A DNA stretch of 64,000 nucleotides, from assembly GCA_003249255.1 (NCBI GenBank), contig QKJP01000029.1:1-64000 (forward strand). Reading direction: 5' to 3'. This document shows positions 17,441 through 26,372 of the stretch, piece after piece; position 1 is the first letter of the stretch; each line of letters starts with the position of its first letter. The translations under genes were made by a program, and so were the position numbers. Source of the stretch: Bacteroidales bacterium (GTDB taxonomy: Bacteria; Bacteroidota; Bacteroidia; Bacteroidales; Marinilabiliaceae). Under the pieces are notes generated by a model. The model worked only from the letters and a program-made list of their open reading frames with translations, searched no databases and was not told the origin of the DNA.

Positions 17441-17475
17441 CTCCTGATGAATAGCTCCTGACTTCAGTCAGGAGC
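17441..17475 (+). repeat. REP-like hairpin, left of transposase
   Basis: A tag CTCCTGATGAA is followed by a hairpin with 10-bp arms GCTCCTGACT/AGTCAGGAGC (17454-17475) and loop TC. The same tag-plus-hairpin lies inverted at 18029-18061, so the two bracket the transposase gene. The tag may be the transposase recognition guide, as in RAYT/REP systems. Confidence 0.8.
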
Positions 17476-17488
17476 CTATAAAATAATA

Positions 17489-17938
17489 TCACCCCAAACA
17501 ATCATCCTGAATTCTCTCAAACCCATGAATCTCCAAAAAATCATTTAGTTCATCACGATAAGGTTTTGCCGCATGATGTATCTTTTGCCTTTTTATATAC
17601 TCCCGGGTTTTGTTAAGTATTGATTCAGATACCGATGCCGCAAAATAATCATTTTGCCATTTAAATTTTTCATTACAAAACCCTTGTTGATTAATCCAAT
17701 GTGCGGATTCACCTTTTATGAGTTGCATAATATCCTGTATCCTTTGTCCGGTTCCTAAAGATACCAGGCAATGGCAATGGTCTGAGTAGCCATTAATAAA
17801 ATCAATATGGATATCTTTCTTGAGGGCATTTTCTCTTATGTGCTTCCATACCAGATCTTGCATATTATGGGTTGATAAAAAACGGTATCGGTGTTTGGTA
17901 CTCCATACAAAGTGGATGTATACTTTTACAAAGGGCAT
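17489..17938 (-). CDS. Y1 (IS200/RAYT-type) transposase
   Basis: 149 residues from MPFVKVYIHFVWSTKHRY, the conserved start of the REP-associated tyrosine transposase family; an upstream in-frame Met (17992) is less likely. It shows the HUH metal motif HCHCL in SDHCHCLVSL and a late REYIKRQKIHH helix with the nucleophilic Tyr. These enzymes cut and join single-stranded DNA at hairpins. The gene is flanked by inverted REP-like hairpins and is full length, so it may still act on REP sequences elsewhere in the genome. Confidence 0.9.
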   Translation of the reverse strand: MPFVKVYIHFVWSTKHRYRFLSTHNMQDLVWKHIRENALKKDIHIDFINGYSDHCHCLVSLGTGQRIQDIMQLIKGESAHWINQQGFCNEKFKWQNDYFAASVSESILNKTREYIKRQKIHHAAKPYRDELNDFLEIHGFERIQDDCLG

Positions 17939-18028
17939 AGTGCTTGGTTTTGGTTTGATGTTTAAGATATGGGATTCAATACTTAAAATCAATCTTTGGC
18001 TAAAGCCGATGAGGATAACTTAAAGATG

Positions 18029-18061
18029 CCTTGACTGAAGTCAGGGACATTTCATCAGGGG
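18029..18061 (-). repeat. REP-like hairpin, right of transposase
   Basis: A hairpin CCTTGACT/AGTCAGGG (18029-18046, one imperfect pair) followed by TTCATCAGGGG, the reverse complement of CCCCTGATGAA. It is an inverted, slightly diverged copy of 17441-17475. Confidence 0.78.
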
Positions 18062-18112
18062 AATGCTATTAGGTGCACAGCAATAGGATTATGTCATTTA
18101 TTTACAAAAAAC

Positions 18113-18150
18113 AATAAAGGGTATTCGATTAATTTTGAACACCCTTTATT
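18113..18150 (-). terminator. Terminator, minus strand
   Basis: AATAAAGGGT/ACCCTTTATT form a 10-bp stem; on the minus strand it is followed by GTTTTTTG. It would end transcription of the short remnant at 18169-18270. Confidence 0.6.
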
Positions 18151-18168
18151 AGCTCTATTTGTCTAGCT

Positions 18169-18270
18169 CTATTGATCATTTTTAGGATAAATGAGTTCTA
18201 GTATGTCTGTTACAGGAATATTAAAGGTTTTTGAAATGTACTCTTTCTTAAAAAGCAAAAACAGTTTTCA
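18169..18270 (-). pseudogene. C-terminal remnant of a small (HTH-like?) gene
   Basis: About 33 minus-strand codons reading ...FKKEYISKTFNIPVTDILEL... before a TAG. The pattern resembles the last helices of a short XRE-type DNA-binding protein, but no start or N-terminal half is present. The minus-strand terminator at 18113-18150 sits in the right place for it. Likely a decayed gene beside the REP transposase. Confidence 0.3.
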
Positions 18271-18336
18271 TAATAGAACCAGTAATACCATTTTAAGTAA
18301 GGCATGACACTTGGTATAAGTATCGTGGGAATTTTC

Positions 18337-19443
18337 CTAAGCTAATGAATTGTCATCATCCCGTGTTGTTTTTAGGATGAACCGTTTGTAATACGAAATG
18401 ATTAAAGTGGTTAAAGGAAGAGCCAGTAACATTCCGATTAAGCCCATTAAACTTCCCCAAATGGATAAAGCAAGAAGTACAAAAGCCGGACTTAGGCCAT
18501 AAGCTTTTCCTAATATTTTGGGGATAAGTACAATCTCCTGAATAAGCTGAACTACCGCTAAAACGATAATCACTAATAAAGCCATCTGCCAAAAACTTCC
18601 CTGAGTTTCCATGGCTTTAAGTAGGGCCAGTAATAGGGCAGGGACGATACCTGCAATCTGTAAGTAAGGTACAATGTTTAAGGCTCCTATAAAAAGCCCC
18701 ATGATGATAGGCATTGGTAAGCCTATTATGCTAAAGCCAATGGCTAATAATATGCCTACAATCAGTGCAATTAAGCCTTGGGAGCGAAAATACAAGTTCA
18801 TCGCTTCTGATAGATCTTTAATGACCTCAGTGGTGTAGATGTGGTAACGTTCAGGAATTAAGTCTGAAGCGGTGTTTTTTAAGCCTTCAAAATCAGTTAA
18901 GATAAATACCGTGTATAAAACAATAATGAGTAAGCTCATGGCTCCCAGTAATAGCTGCATCGATCCGGAAAAGATGTTCCAAAAACCGGGTAAAATCTTT
19001 TTTAAGGCTGATGTGATGTTTTGAATGTTAAAGTAGTCTGCGACGTTGGCCTCCTTGATGTAGGTTCTTATTATTGTTTCAATGTGTGCAGGTAATATAT
19101 CGTGGTAGTCAGTGTTTGACATGTAAATTTTAATTAGGCTGGCCATTTTGTTCATTTCTTTAACGAATGCCGGAACTAAAAAGGCAGTGCCTATCGCCAA
19201 TATGATCATCACCAATATCACCGTAATGATTACAGAAAGTCCACGGTGTTTAACTTTCAGTTTTTCCTGAATAAAAACGACCATTGGGTTTAGAAAGTAA
19301 CTGGCAAAAAGCGCAATAAAGAAAGGCGTAAGCACCGATTTTAGTTGGTTTATGGTAAATAAAATACCGATGATAACAAGTGTGCTTAAAACCATTCTGA
19401 CTACCCGGTCAAAGGTGTAAGGTCGTTGTATGTTAGGATTCAT
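18337..19443 (-). CDS. AI-2E family (PerM/TqsA-like) permease
   Basis: 368 residues from MNPNIQRPYTF; an open frame extends 40 codons further up, but that leader is unlike family members. About eight membrane helices: two pairs at the N-terminus (~18-60), a cytoplasmic or periplasmic middle with an amphipathic stretch, then a cluster of helices from ~190 on including the conserved GLFIGALNIVPYLQIAG segment. Members export AI-2 or Na+/Li+ or are of unknown substrate. It stands alone on the minus strand, after the terminator of the GH8 gene. Confidence 0.88.
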   Translation of the reverse strand: MNPNIQRPYTFDRVVRMVLSTLVIIGILFTINQLKSVLTPFFIALFASYFLNPMVVFIQEKLKVKHRGLSVIITVILVMIILAIGTAFLVPAFVKEMNKMASLIKIYMSNTDYHDILPAHIETIIRTYIKEANVADYFNIQNITSALKKILPGFWNIFSGSMQLLLGAMSLLIIVLYTVFILTDFEGLKNTASDLIPERYHIYTTEVIKDLSEAMNLYFRSQGLIALIVGILLAIGFSIIGLPMPIIMGLFIGALNIVPYLQIAGIVPALLLALLKAMETQGSFWQMALLVIIVLAVVQLIQEIVLIPKILGKAYGLSPAFVLLALSIWGSLMGLIGMLLALPLTTLIISYYKRFILKTTRDDDNSLA

Positions 19444-19532
19444 AATGTAGTTTTGATTTTTAATGGCGAATATAGTGAAATAAGGCGAGGTAGAGTTATG
19501 ATAGTTGCTACAGGGAATGGATTTAAATTGTG

Positions 19533-19568
19533 CAAAAAAAAGCCGTGCAATACGAAATTGCACGGCTT
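19533..19568 (-). terminator. Terminator of the GH8 gene
   Basis: On the minus strand, AAGCCGTGCAAT and ATTGCACGGCTT pair around TTCGT and are followed by eight T. It lies 29 bp after the GH8 stop codon. Confidence 0.9.
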
Positions 19569-19596
19569 CCCAACTTAATTATAAATGAAAAAAAAA

Positions 19597-21651
19597 CTAC
19601 TTCTTGATAAACTTCTTGATGGCAAGGGTTTCTCCATCGTTGGTAATACTAATGAAATAAATACCACTGGATAAGTGACTGATGTTGATGCTTCTTTCAG
19701 AGCTTTCTGCAACAACAAGACCTTGTGCATTCAGAATCTTGATTTGTCCTTCACCCGCAGATGATACAGTGATGTAATCAATGGCCGGATTAGGGTAGAA
19801 TCTTAACTTATAAGCTGATTTATTTTCAACCGAAGTTGGTAAATCATTTGGCTCATTCTCATGCATGATGAAGTACGAATCGTTGTTCTTATTATCAAAT
19901 CTAAGATCCCCGTTTTCATCAATGTGAACCTGGTAGCTTCCATTTAAATTTGGAATTTCAGTAATGCCGCTTAAGGTACAAGCGTCATTGGTATTCCAGG
20001 TTTGCGATATGTTTGCTAAGCATTCTTTGTAATGAGGCGCTTCTTTGAAATTTACACTAAACGAGTATAAGCCATTATTAGTAGCATCCCAGTTGATGTT
20101 AAAGGTGTTTACCTTACTAAAATCAGGAGCTTCTTTACCAACAGATGTGAAATATGCAAATTGCTTGTTGCTCACAGATGCTAATGGGCCATAGTCATCC
20201 GCAACCGGAGCAGTTCCCACAGTGGCTTTAAAGATGAATGGAGCCGAGTAGTTGGTGCCATCAAACACTTTAATTTCAATGTTTAATTGACCGTTAAAAC
20301 CTTTTTTAGGAGTGATTTCTGTGCCATTTACCGAGTAGTTTGTGCCGTCCATAATTTCTAATGAAAGTGCGTCATTCTCAGCATCTGTTACAGTGATGTC
20401 ATTTATTGAAATGGTGAAGCTTTCATTCTCATCCACTTTTACTTTGGTAGTCTGCCCAGTTATAACAGGAGGTCTGTTTTCGGTAGCTAGTTTCATAAAG
20501 TTGGCAAAGTTACCAGATAATGATAAGCGATAAATAATATCTAAAGCTCCTCCAAAATATTCGTTCGTAATAGCATATTCCTGACCTTCCAGATTGGTGT
20601 AATAATCGGTTAGTTTCGCACTGTACGATGAGGATCTTAAGAAAATAGATCCGATACCACCCACAAAAGTAGCATTGTTCCAAGTGCTGGTTGCCGGGCT
20701 AGGAGGTGTGATATTACCCTCAGGGTACGAAATTTTGTCTGATATAGAAGTAGAAGCATTGTTTCCAAAATGCCCAATCGCTTTATCAAGATATGCTTCG
20801 GCCTTGCTACCTCCCCACCAGGCATAACCTAAACCAATACGCCAAGGTGTTCTGATTGCATCGTAGCTCATGTTGGTTAGAGTGCCTTGAGTTCCTGTAT
20901 TATCTTTTGGGTTTCCTGGTACATACCAGTCTGAGGATACTCCATTTGCACTTTGGTTTTCCAATACTTCATCAAAGCTGGCATCGGTAACTGAGTTCCA
21001 AAAAGCAGTATTTTCTGTGTCAAATTCTGCAAATAACTTAAGTGCGAAATAGGAAAAGTACGATGGGTTTTTATAATCATCCCAAGCATCTCCCGGCTTT
21101 AAGATGTATTTGTCATCAACCTCAAATTCTTTAATTTTATGAATTAAACTTAAGGCATCCTTTTTATATTTTTCATCCCCAAACTGGTAATAAGCCATAA
21201 TTAATGCATGAGCTGCATCCAGTTCGGCATCAGTAGCGGCATAGGTCGAATGTTTTTGTGTGCTCACACCGGTAAATCCTTCAATACGCCAGTTCATTAA
21301 GCCGTATTCGTCCAAGAAAGCATTGTAGTACGCCCAAAGTTTGTCAAATTCAGCCTGATAGCTTTTTTCGTTGTTACTCATGTATACCGAAATTAACAAT
21401 CCATAACCAATTCCTTCTGAAACGGTTAAGTTTCGTTGGTCATATTTAATTCGACCTAAAGTTTTGTCGTCATTTTCAACATAAAAATTTCCCCACCAGG
21501 TTTCAAAATCACTTTTCAATTTAGCAGTGTTGACGTTTGTAAGGTTATGTCCATGCGGATAAGCTACGTTTTGTGGAAATGGAAAGTTTACTTCTGCAAA
21601 AATCCCTTGCCATAAAAAGACAATAGGTAATAAGGCGACTAATTTTTTCAT
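19597..21651 (-). CDS. Secreted GH8 glycoside hydrolase with T9SS tail
   Basis: 684 residues. Signal peptide (~1-19), then a GH8 catalytic domain (~20-390): the acid Glu79 in VSEGIGYGLL, ATDAELDAAHALIMA and SYDAIRTPWRIGLGYAWW with the base Asp. Next a cadherin/Ig-like repeat (~395-480, VDENESFTISINDITV), another beta domain and a C-terminal type IX secretion sorting domain (~615-684, LRFYPNPAIDYITV to IKKFIKK). GH8 enzymes cut beta-1,4- or mixed-linked glucans, xylan or chitosan; the exact polymer cannot be called. No SusCD pair is adjacent. It should be exported through the outer membrane and cell-attached or released. Confidence 0.92.
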   Translation of the reverse strand: MKKLVALLPIVFLWQGIFAEVNFPFPQNVAYPHGHNLTNVNTAKLKSDFETWWGNFYVENDDKTLGRIKYDQRNLTVSEGIGYGLLISVYMSNNEKSYQAEFDKLWAYYNAFLDEYGLMNWRIEGFTGVSTQKHSTYAATDAELDAAHALIMAYYQFGDEKYKKDALSLIHKIKEFEVDDKYILKPGDAWDDYKNPSYFSYFALKLFAEFDTENTAFWNSVTDASFDEVLENQSANGVSSDWYVPGNPKDNTGTQGTLTNMSYDAIRTPWRIGLGYAWWGGSKAEAYLDKAIGHFGNNASTSISDKISYPEGNITPPSPATSTWNNATFVGGIGSIFLRSSSYSAKLTDYYTNLEGQEYAITNEYFGGALDIIYRLSLSGNFANFMKLATENRPPVITGQTTKVKVDENESFTISINDITVTDAENDALSLEIMDGTNYSVNGTEITPKKGFNGQLNIEIKVFDGTNYSAPFIFKATVGTAPVADDYGPLASVSNKQFAYFTSVGKEAPDFSKVNTFNINWDATNNGLYSFSVNFKEAPHYKECLANISQTWNTNDACTLSGITEIPNLNGSYQVHIDENGDLRFDNKNNDSYFIMHENEPNDLPTSVENKSAYKLRFYPNPAIDYITVSSAGEGQIKILNAQGLVVAESSERSINISHLSSGIYFISITNDGETLAIKKFIKK

Positions 21652-21926
21652 CGTTTAATAAATAATTATTTTAAAAATAACGTAAGTATGTTATGTTAGA
21701 AAATTGTTTTCCCTTTTTCTACGTTTAGGACATTGTTGCTTTAGAATACCCTACATTAGTCTGCTGTTTTTTTGCTGAGTTGAGTAATTAAAGTGCAAAT
21801 GGTTTTATATGCTGCTAGCTATGCTTTGTTTATTGTTGCTCTTTTAAGTAATTTTCTCGCTTGAAATTAAAATAGGATGAGGCTTTCGGCGTTTTATTTA
21901 TCAGAAGTCTTTAAAAAATTGGATTA

Positions 21927-23402
21927 ATGAAGAAGAGTTATCTGTTTGTTCTGAGTGTAGTAGGCTTAGTGTTGTTTTTCTCGTGCGAGAAGAAATTTGA
22001 TTTTCGGGGCAATAGTGAAGGTGTTTATTTTTCGAGTGACACGGTTAGTTTCGATACCATCTTTTCAACTTTTGGCTCCACTACCTATCAGTTAAAGGTT
22101 TATAATCCAACGGATGAAGATATGATTATTGGTCAAATTGCTTTGGCAGGAGGTGAACAGTCTGTTTTTCGTTTGAATATTAATGGGAATAAAGCGAATC
22201 GTTTGCAAGAAGTTCGTCTGCATGCAAGCGATAGTTTATACATATTTGTCGAATTAACGACAAAGGACAGTAACAGTGATGCACCCATTATTATGAAAGA
22301 TTCCATCTTGTTTCAAACCGAGTTGGTGCAGCAGTATGTTCAATTAATCGCTCATAGCCAGGATGTAATCGTTTTGCGCAATCAAGTATTGACGACTCAA
22401 ACCTTAAAACGAAACCGGCCTTACGTTATATACGATTCCTTAATTGTGGATAAAGATCAGGTAGTAACCGTCGAACCCGGCTCACGCTTGTATTTTTATA
22501 AAGGTGCCGGATTGTACGTAAAGGGAACTCTTCTTGCAGAAGGAACCTTTGGAGATTCAATTGTATTTGCCAGTACTCGGATTGATGATTATGGCGAGGG
22601 GTATTTGTCAGACAAGCCCGGCCAGTGGAACGGCATTGAACTGATGCCAAATTCAGGAGCCTCAAAGTTTAATCATGTGAATTTAATGCATGGGATTTAT
22701 GGTTTAGTGGTTGATTCGGTAGGTGTGGATTTCGATGAGTTTGTGGAGATTCATAATTCAATTATTCAGCATCATAGTACACATGGTTTAGCAGCAATAA
22801 ATTCATCCATTAAATCAAGTAATTGTGTTTTTGCCAGATCGGGTAATAGTTTGGTGGCATTAACAGCTGGAGGTAATTACGAGTTTACGCATTGTACTTT
22901 TACCAATGAACCAAGTTGGGATAAAGCCGCTGGAGCAATTTCAAATGAAGTTTATTTGAGTAATTATTATACCGATATGGAAAATAATTTTGAAAAGGTT
23001 CATGTTCCTTTAAAGAAAGCCCATTTTAAGAATTGCATACTTTGGGGAAGAACTGATGATGCTGCAACTTTTGATTTGATGGGCGAAGAGGATGGTGTTG
23101 CCGAATCAGAAAGTCAGTACTTGTTTGACCATTGTTTAATGAGGGTTTCTGATGAGGTGGATGTTACGAATGAAAGTCATTATAAAGCCATTATTACAGA
23201 GGGCGAACCAAACTTTAAAAAGAAAGATTATTTAAATCATATTTATAATTACCGGTTAGATACCTTGTCGACCGCAAAAGATGCCGGATATAAAGAATAT
23301 GCCGAAGATGTGCCAATGGATATTCTTCAAATAAGTAGGTTGGATGATGCTGCACCAGATTTAGGAGCTTATGAGCGAATTGAGGAAGTTGCCAAGGAAT
23401 AA
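21927..23402 (+). CDS. Lipoprotein with parallel beta-helix region
   Basis: 491 residues with an SPII signal (lipobox LFFSC, Cys20). Residues ~35-140 form an Ig-like domain (DTIFSTFGSTTYQLKVYNPTDEDM), followed by a right-handed beta-helix-like part (~150-400: VVTVEPGSRLYFYKGAGLYVKGTL, HSTHGLAAINSSI). Such proteins are common Bacteroidota surface lipoproteins; the ligand is unknown. Its end overlaps the next gene by 32 bp, indicating translational coupling with the exo/endonuclease/phosphatase-family protein. Confidence 0.8.
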   Translation: MKKSYLFVLSVVGLVLFFSCEKKFDFRGNSEGVYFSSDTVSFDTIFSTFGSTTYQLKVYNPTDEDMIIGQIALAGGEQSVFRLNINGNKANRLQEVRLHASDSLYIFVELTTKDSNSDAPIIMKDSILFQTELVQQYVQLIAHSQDVIVLRNQVLTTQTLKRNRPYVIYDSLIVDKDQVVTVEPGSRLYFYKGAGLYVKGTLLAEGTFGDSIVFASTRIDDYGEGYLSDKPGQWNGIELMPNSGASKFNHVNLMHGIYGLVVDSVGVDFDEFVEIHNSIIQHHSTHGLAAINSSIKSSNCVFARSGNSLVALTAGGNYEFTHCTFTNEPSWDKAAGAISNEVYLSNYYTDMENNFEKVHVPLKKAHFKNCILWGRTDDAATFDLMGEEDGVAESESQYLFDHCLMRVSDEVDVTNESHYKAIITEGEPNFKKKDYLNHIYNYRLDTLSTAKDAGYKEYAEDVPMDILQISRLDDAAPDLGAYERIEEVAKE

Positions 23403-24378
23403 GTTTTTCTTACTCTTTGTGATGAGTTGTTTTGTTGGAAAAGTTCTAATTGCTCAAGAAAACAACTTTTCGCTCATGTTTTATAATGTAGAAAACCTCT
23501 TTGATTGTAAAGATGATTCGTTGAAAAACGATGCGGAGTATCTTCCTGAAGCCAAGAAAAGATGGGACAATTATAAGTATCAGCAAAAAGTAAAATACCT
23601 TGCCAAAGTAATTTTAGCAGCCAACGGATGGAATTTGCCCGACGTAATTGGCTTGTGCGAAGTCGAAAATGAAGACTGTATAAAATCTCTTTTATTTACT
23701 ACAAACCTTTTTAAATTGGGCTATCGATACATACATTACGAAAGTCCTGATAGACGCGGAGTGGATGTTGCTTTATTGTACCGCAAAGATCGGTTTCAGC
23801 CATTAAATAGCCAAGCCTTGGATATGTCGTCCGACTCATTGCGCCTGATTACCCGCGATGTATTGTATGTAAAAGGATTGTTGGCTCAGAACGATACGCT
23901 TCATTTTTTTGTGAATCATTGGCCATCCAAGTATGGAGGAGCCACCAAGTCGCGTCCCAAGCGTATTTATGTTGCTCATCAGGTCAAAGCAAAGACAGAT
24001 TCTATTTTAAAAACAAATAATCAAGCCTCAATAGTGGTTATGGGAGATTTGAATGCTGAGATAGAGGAGCCTTCGGTAAAAATTCTGATGGAAAATCCAC
24101 CTCGCCTACATGCAGCTCATAATTATAATCGCATTGGAAATAAGATTGGAGGAACACATAAATACAAAGGTCAATGGGCGATAATAGATCATGTATTTGT
24201 GTCTGAAAGCCTTCATCATCAACTTCAACAGCGTCAGGTGAAATGTGAAATTGTTGATTTGCCATTTATTTTGGAAGAAGATAAGACTTATAGTGGCGTA
24301 AAGCCTTTTCGAACTTATTATGGCCCACGATATAACGGTGGTGTTAGTGATCATTTACCAGTTTTGTTGAGCTGGTAA
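23371..24378 (+). CDS. Exported endonuclease/exonuclease/phosphatase-family protein
   Basis: 335 residues. An N-terminal signal peptide (basic start, hydrophobic FFLLFVMSCFVGKVLIAQ) is best served by the 23371 start, which overlaps the upstream lipoprotein gene by 32 bp. The EEP fold is seen from LMFYNVENLFDCKDD (~30), with catalytic VIGLCEVENE, VVMGDLNAE and C-terminal GGVSDHLPVLLSW. These Mg2+-dependent phosphodiesterases include DNases and phospholipid phosphatases. A periplasmic nuclease or phosphatase role is most likely; the substrate is unknown. Confidence 0.88.
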   Translation: MSELRKLPRNKFFLLFVMSCFVGKVLIAQENNFSLMFYNVENLFDCKDDSLKNDAEYLPEAKKRWDNYKYQQKVKYLAKVILAANGWNLPDVIGLCEVENEDCIKSLLFTTNLFKLGYRYIHYESPDRRGVDVALLYRKDRFQPLNSQALDMSSDSLRLITRDVLYVKGLLAQNDTLHFFVNHWPSKYGGATKSRPKRIYVAHQVKAKTDSILKTNNQASIVVMGDLNAEIEEPSVKILMENPPRLHAAHNYNRIGNKIGGTHKYKGQWAIIDHVFVSESLHHQLQQRQVKCEIVDLPFILEEDKTYSGVKPFRTYYGPRYNGGVSDHLPVLLSW

Positions 24379-24461
24379 TACTATATTCTGATTTGAAGTT
24401 GTCATTTGTATTAGCTCATTTCATTTGTAATCTGATACTGTTCGGTATTACATTAGAATTT

Positions 24462-24490
24462 TTTGAACACTCCAGTAATTTTTATCTTTG
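24462..24490 (+). promoter_or_regulatory. Bacteroidota promoter
   Basis: TTTG (24462-24465), 17 bp, then TATCTTTG (24483-24490). It lies 19 bp before the ATG at 24509 and supports that start over an upstream in-frame TTG located inside the -7 box. Confidence 0.75.
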
Positions 24491-24508
24491 GATCAAAAAA
24501 ATAGAAAA

Positions 24509-26089
24509 ATGGCACACAATAGCGATAATACAGATTTTCAGGTAACAAATAATCCTGATCTTTTTGATAAACAATATGGAATAACGCCAGAATTAAAGAA
24601 CCAGTTAGATGACCTACGAATATTAGCTAATTCGGGAAAGAAATCAGGAATTAAAAAGTTGGAAAGCCTGATAGAAAAGCACCCTCAAAACCCACAACTA
24701 AAAAACTTTTTAGTGGTTTTGTATTCGAAAATGGGACAGTACAAGAAGGCTTATGAGGTTAATCGGCAAATAGTCGATGAGCATCCGGATTATTTTTTCG
24801 GTTTGGCTAATTTAGTCGCGGAGTATTTGGGAGCTGGCGAGCCTGAAAAGGTAAAAGAAGTGTTTGGAGAATCACTTACTTTAAAAGGTATGTATCCAAA
24901 TCGCGACATGTTTCATATTAGTGAGGTGCTGTTCTTCTTTTTTCTTTTGGTCAAGTACTATGTTGCCATAGATGAGTTAGACATAGCAGAATCTTATTGC
25001 GAAAAAATGAATATGCTCGATCCGGATCATTCGCACACCAAAAATGCCTATGATATTCTTAGGTTCGAACAGATGGAGAGTTCAGGTCTATTTTGGGATG
25101 AAGATGAGGGTGATTATCCTATGGTAAAGGATATTTCAGAAGCTATCGATAGTACCGAGACAAATCCACCTGTGTTTACCCACAAAGAAATTGAAGAGCT
25201 TTATAAATATGATTTGAATATTGATAAGGATTTGCTGCGAAATATCCTTCAGTTACCAAGAGAAACGGTCATCAAAGATTTAGAATTGGTTCTTTCCGAT
25301 AGTATTCGTCGCTTTAATTGGTTTAATGATGTATATAACGCTCCAAATGATTCTTATGATTTTGTGCTTCATGCACTTTTCCTACTATCGGAATTAAAGT
25401 CTTATGGCAGCTTGCCGGTATTTTTAAAGGTCTTATCGCAACATAATGAGTATTACGATTTGTTTTTTGGTGATATAATAACAGATCTTACTTGGCCGGC
25501 TTATTATGTAATTGCCACTAATCAGTTGGAAGTACTTAAGGATTATATGATGAAGCCCGGGGTGTATACTTTTTCAAAGGAGGTGGTTAATCATGTTGTT
25601 GAACAACTGGCACTACACCAGCCCGAACGGAAGGAAGAAGTGGTGCAATGGTACCGTGATGTGTTGTCTTTTTACAATTCGGCATCGCTTGAAGATAATG
25701 TTATTGATGGGACTTTACTTGCATTTATGGCCGGTTCATTGGTAAAGGTATGTGGTGAAGAGACTGAGTCCATTATTAAGCCTCTTTTCGATAAAGGATA
25801 TGTTAATTTGTCGGTATCGGGTGATTTAAAGTCTACCATTAAGTATTTAAAGAATGGCGAGCCGGAAGTTTTAAACAATATGTTTGACCACTATGATTAC
25901 TATAGCACTATGTGGCAGGATGATTCTTGGGATGATGAAGATGAGGATTCTTTCTTAGATGAAGAATTCGATGATTATCCGTTTTACTATAAGCAGCAAC
26001 AACCGGTTGTTAATGGACCTAAAATTGAGCGTAATGACCCTTGTCCCTGTGGAAGTGGAAAGAAGTATAAAAAGTGCTGTTTGAAATAG
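24509..26089 (+). CDS. TPR-like protein with C-terminal SEC-C zinc motif
   Basis: About 526 residues. An N-terminal helical-repeat region (~20-190) resembles TPRs ([21 protein letters not shown]), followed by a helical middle domain, an acidic stretch ([12 protein letters not shown]) and a C-terminal SEC-C motif [17 protein letters not shown] that binds zinc. SEC-C tails occur on SecA and on many uncharacterised adaptor proteins. No signal peptide: cytosolic. The start was chosen downstream of the -7 box. It is a single-gene unit. Function unknown beyond likely protein binding. Confidence 0.85.
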   Translation: MAHNSDNTDFQVTNNPDLFDKQYGITPELKNQLDDLRILANSGKKSGIKKLESLIEKHPQNPQLKNFLVVLYSKMGQYKKAYEVNRQIVDEHPDYFFGLANLVAEYLGAGEPEKVKEVFGESLTLKGMYPNRDMFHISEVLFFFFLLVKYYVAIDELDIAESYCEKMNMLDPDHSHTKNAYDILRFEQMESSGLFWDEDEGDYPMVKDISEAIDSTETNPPVFTHKEIEELYKYDLNIDKDLLRNILQLPRETVIKDLELVLSDSIRRFNWFNDVYNAPNDSYDFVLHALFLLSELKSYGSLPVFLKVLSQHNEYYDLFFGDIITDLTWPAYYVIATNQLEVLKDYMMKPGVYTFSKEVVNHVVEQLALHQPERKEEVVQWYRDVLSFYNSASLEDNVIDGTLLAFMAGSLVKVCGEETESIIKPLFDKGYVNLSVSGDLKSTIKYLKNGEPEVLNNMFDHYDYYSTMWQDDSWDDEDEDSFLDEEFDDYPFYYKQQQPVVNGPKIERNDPCPCGSGKKYKKCCLK

Positions 26090-26334
26090 CCATAACGTTT
26101 ATTTCAAAACTTAAATACTAAGGGCTGTTTTATGCCCAAATGCCTATTAAGCTGATAGCGACAAGTAGTCCTGTCAGCTTTTTTGATAAAAACGCTATTC
26201 CCGCCATGTAATAGATCGTGTCCATATTTTGTCTGGAGTGCCTTTTGCAGTCGTATTTCAAGTTAAAAGAGAGGGGGGAAATGGTTATCAACTGATAAAA
26301 TAAATCTTTATTATGGTTGAATGGTTCATTTAAA

Positions 26335-26342
26335 TAACTTTG
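26335..26342 (+). promoter_or_regulatory. TAACTTTG -7 box
   Basis: A consensus TAnnTTTG element 30 bp before the start of the FG-GAP protein; a TTG lies 15 bp upstream, short of the usual spacing. Confidence 0.55.
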
Positions 26343-26372
26343 TATTCCATTGTAAAATAGCTTCTGATAATT

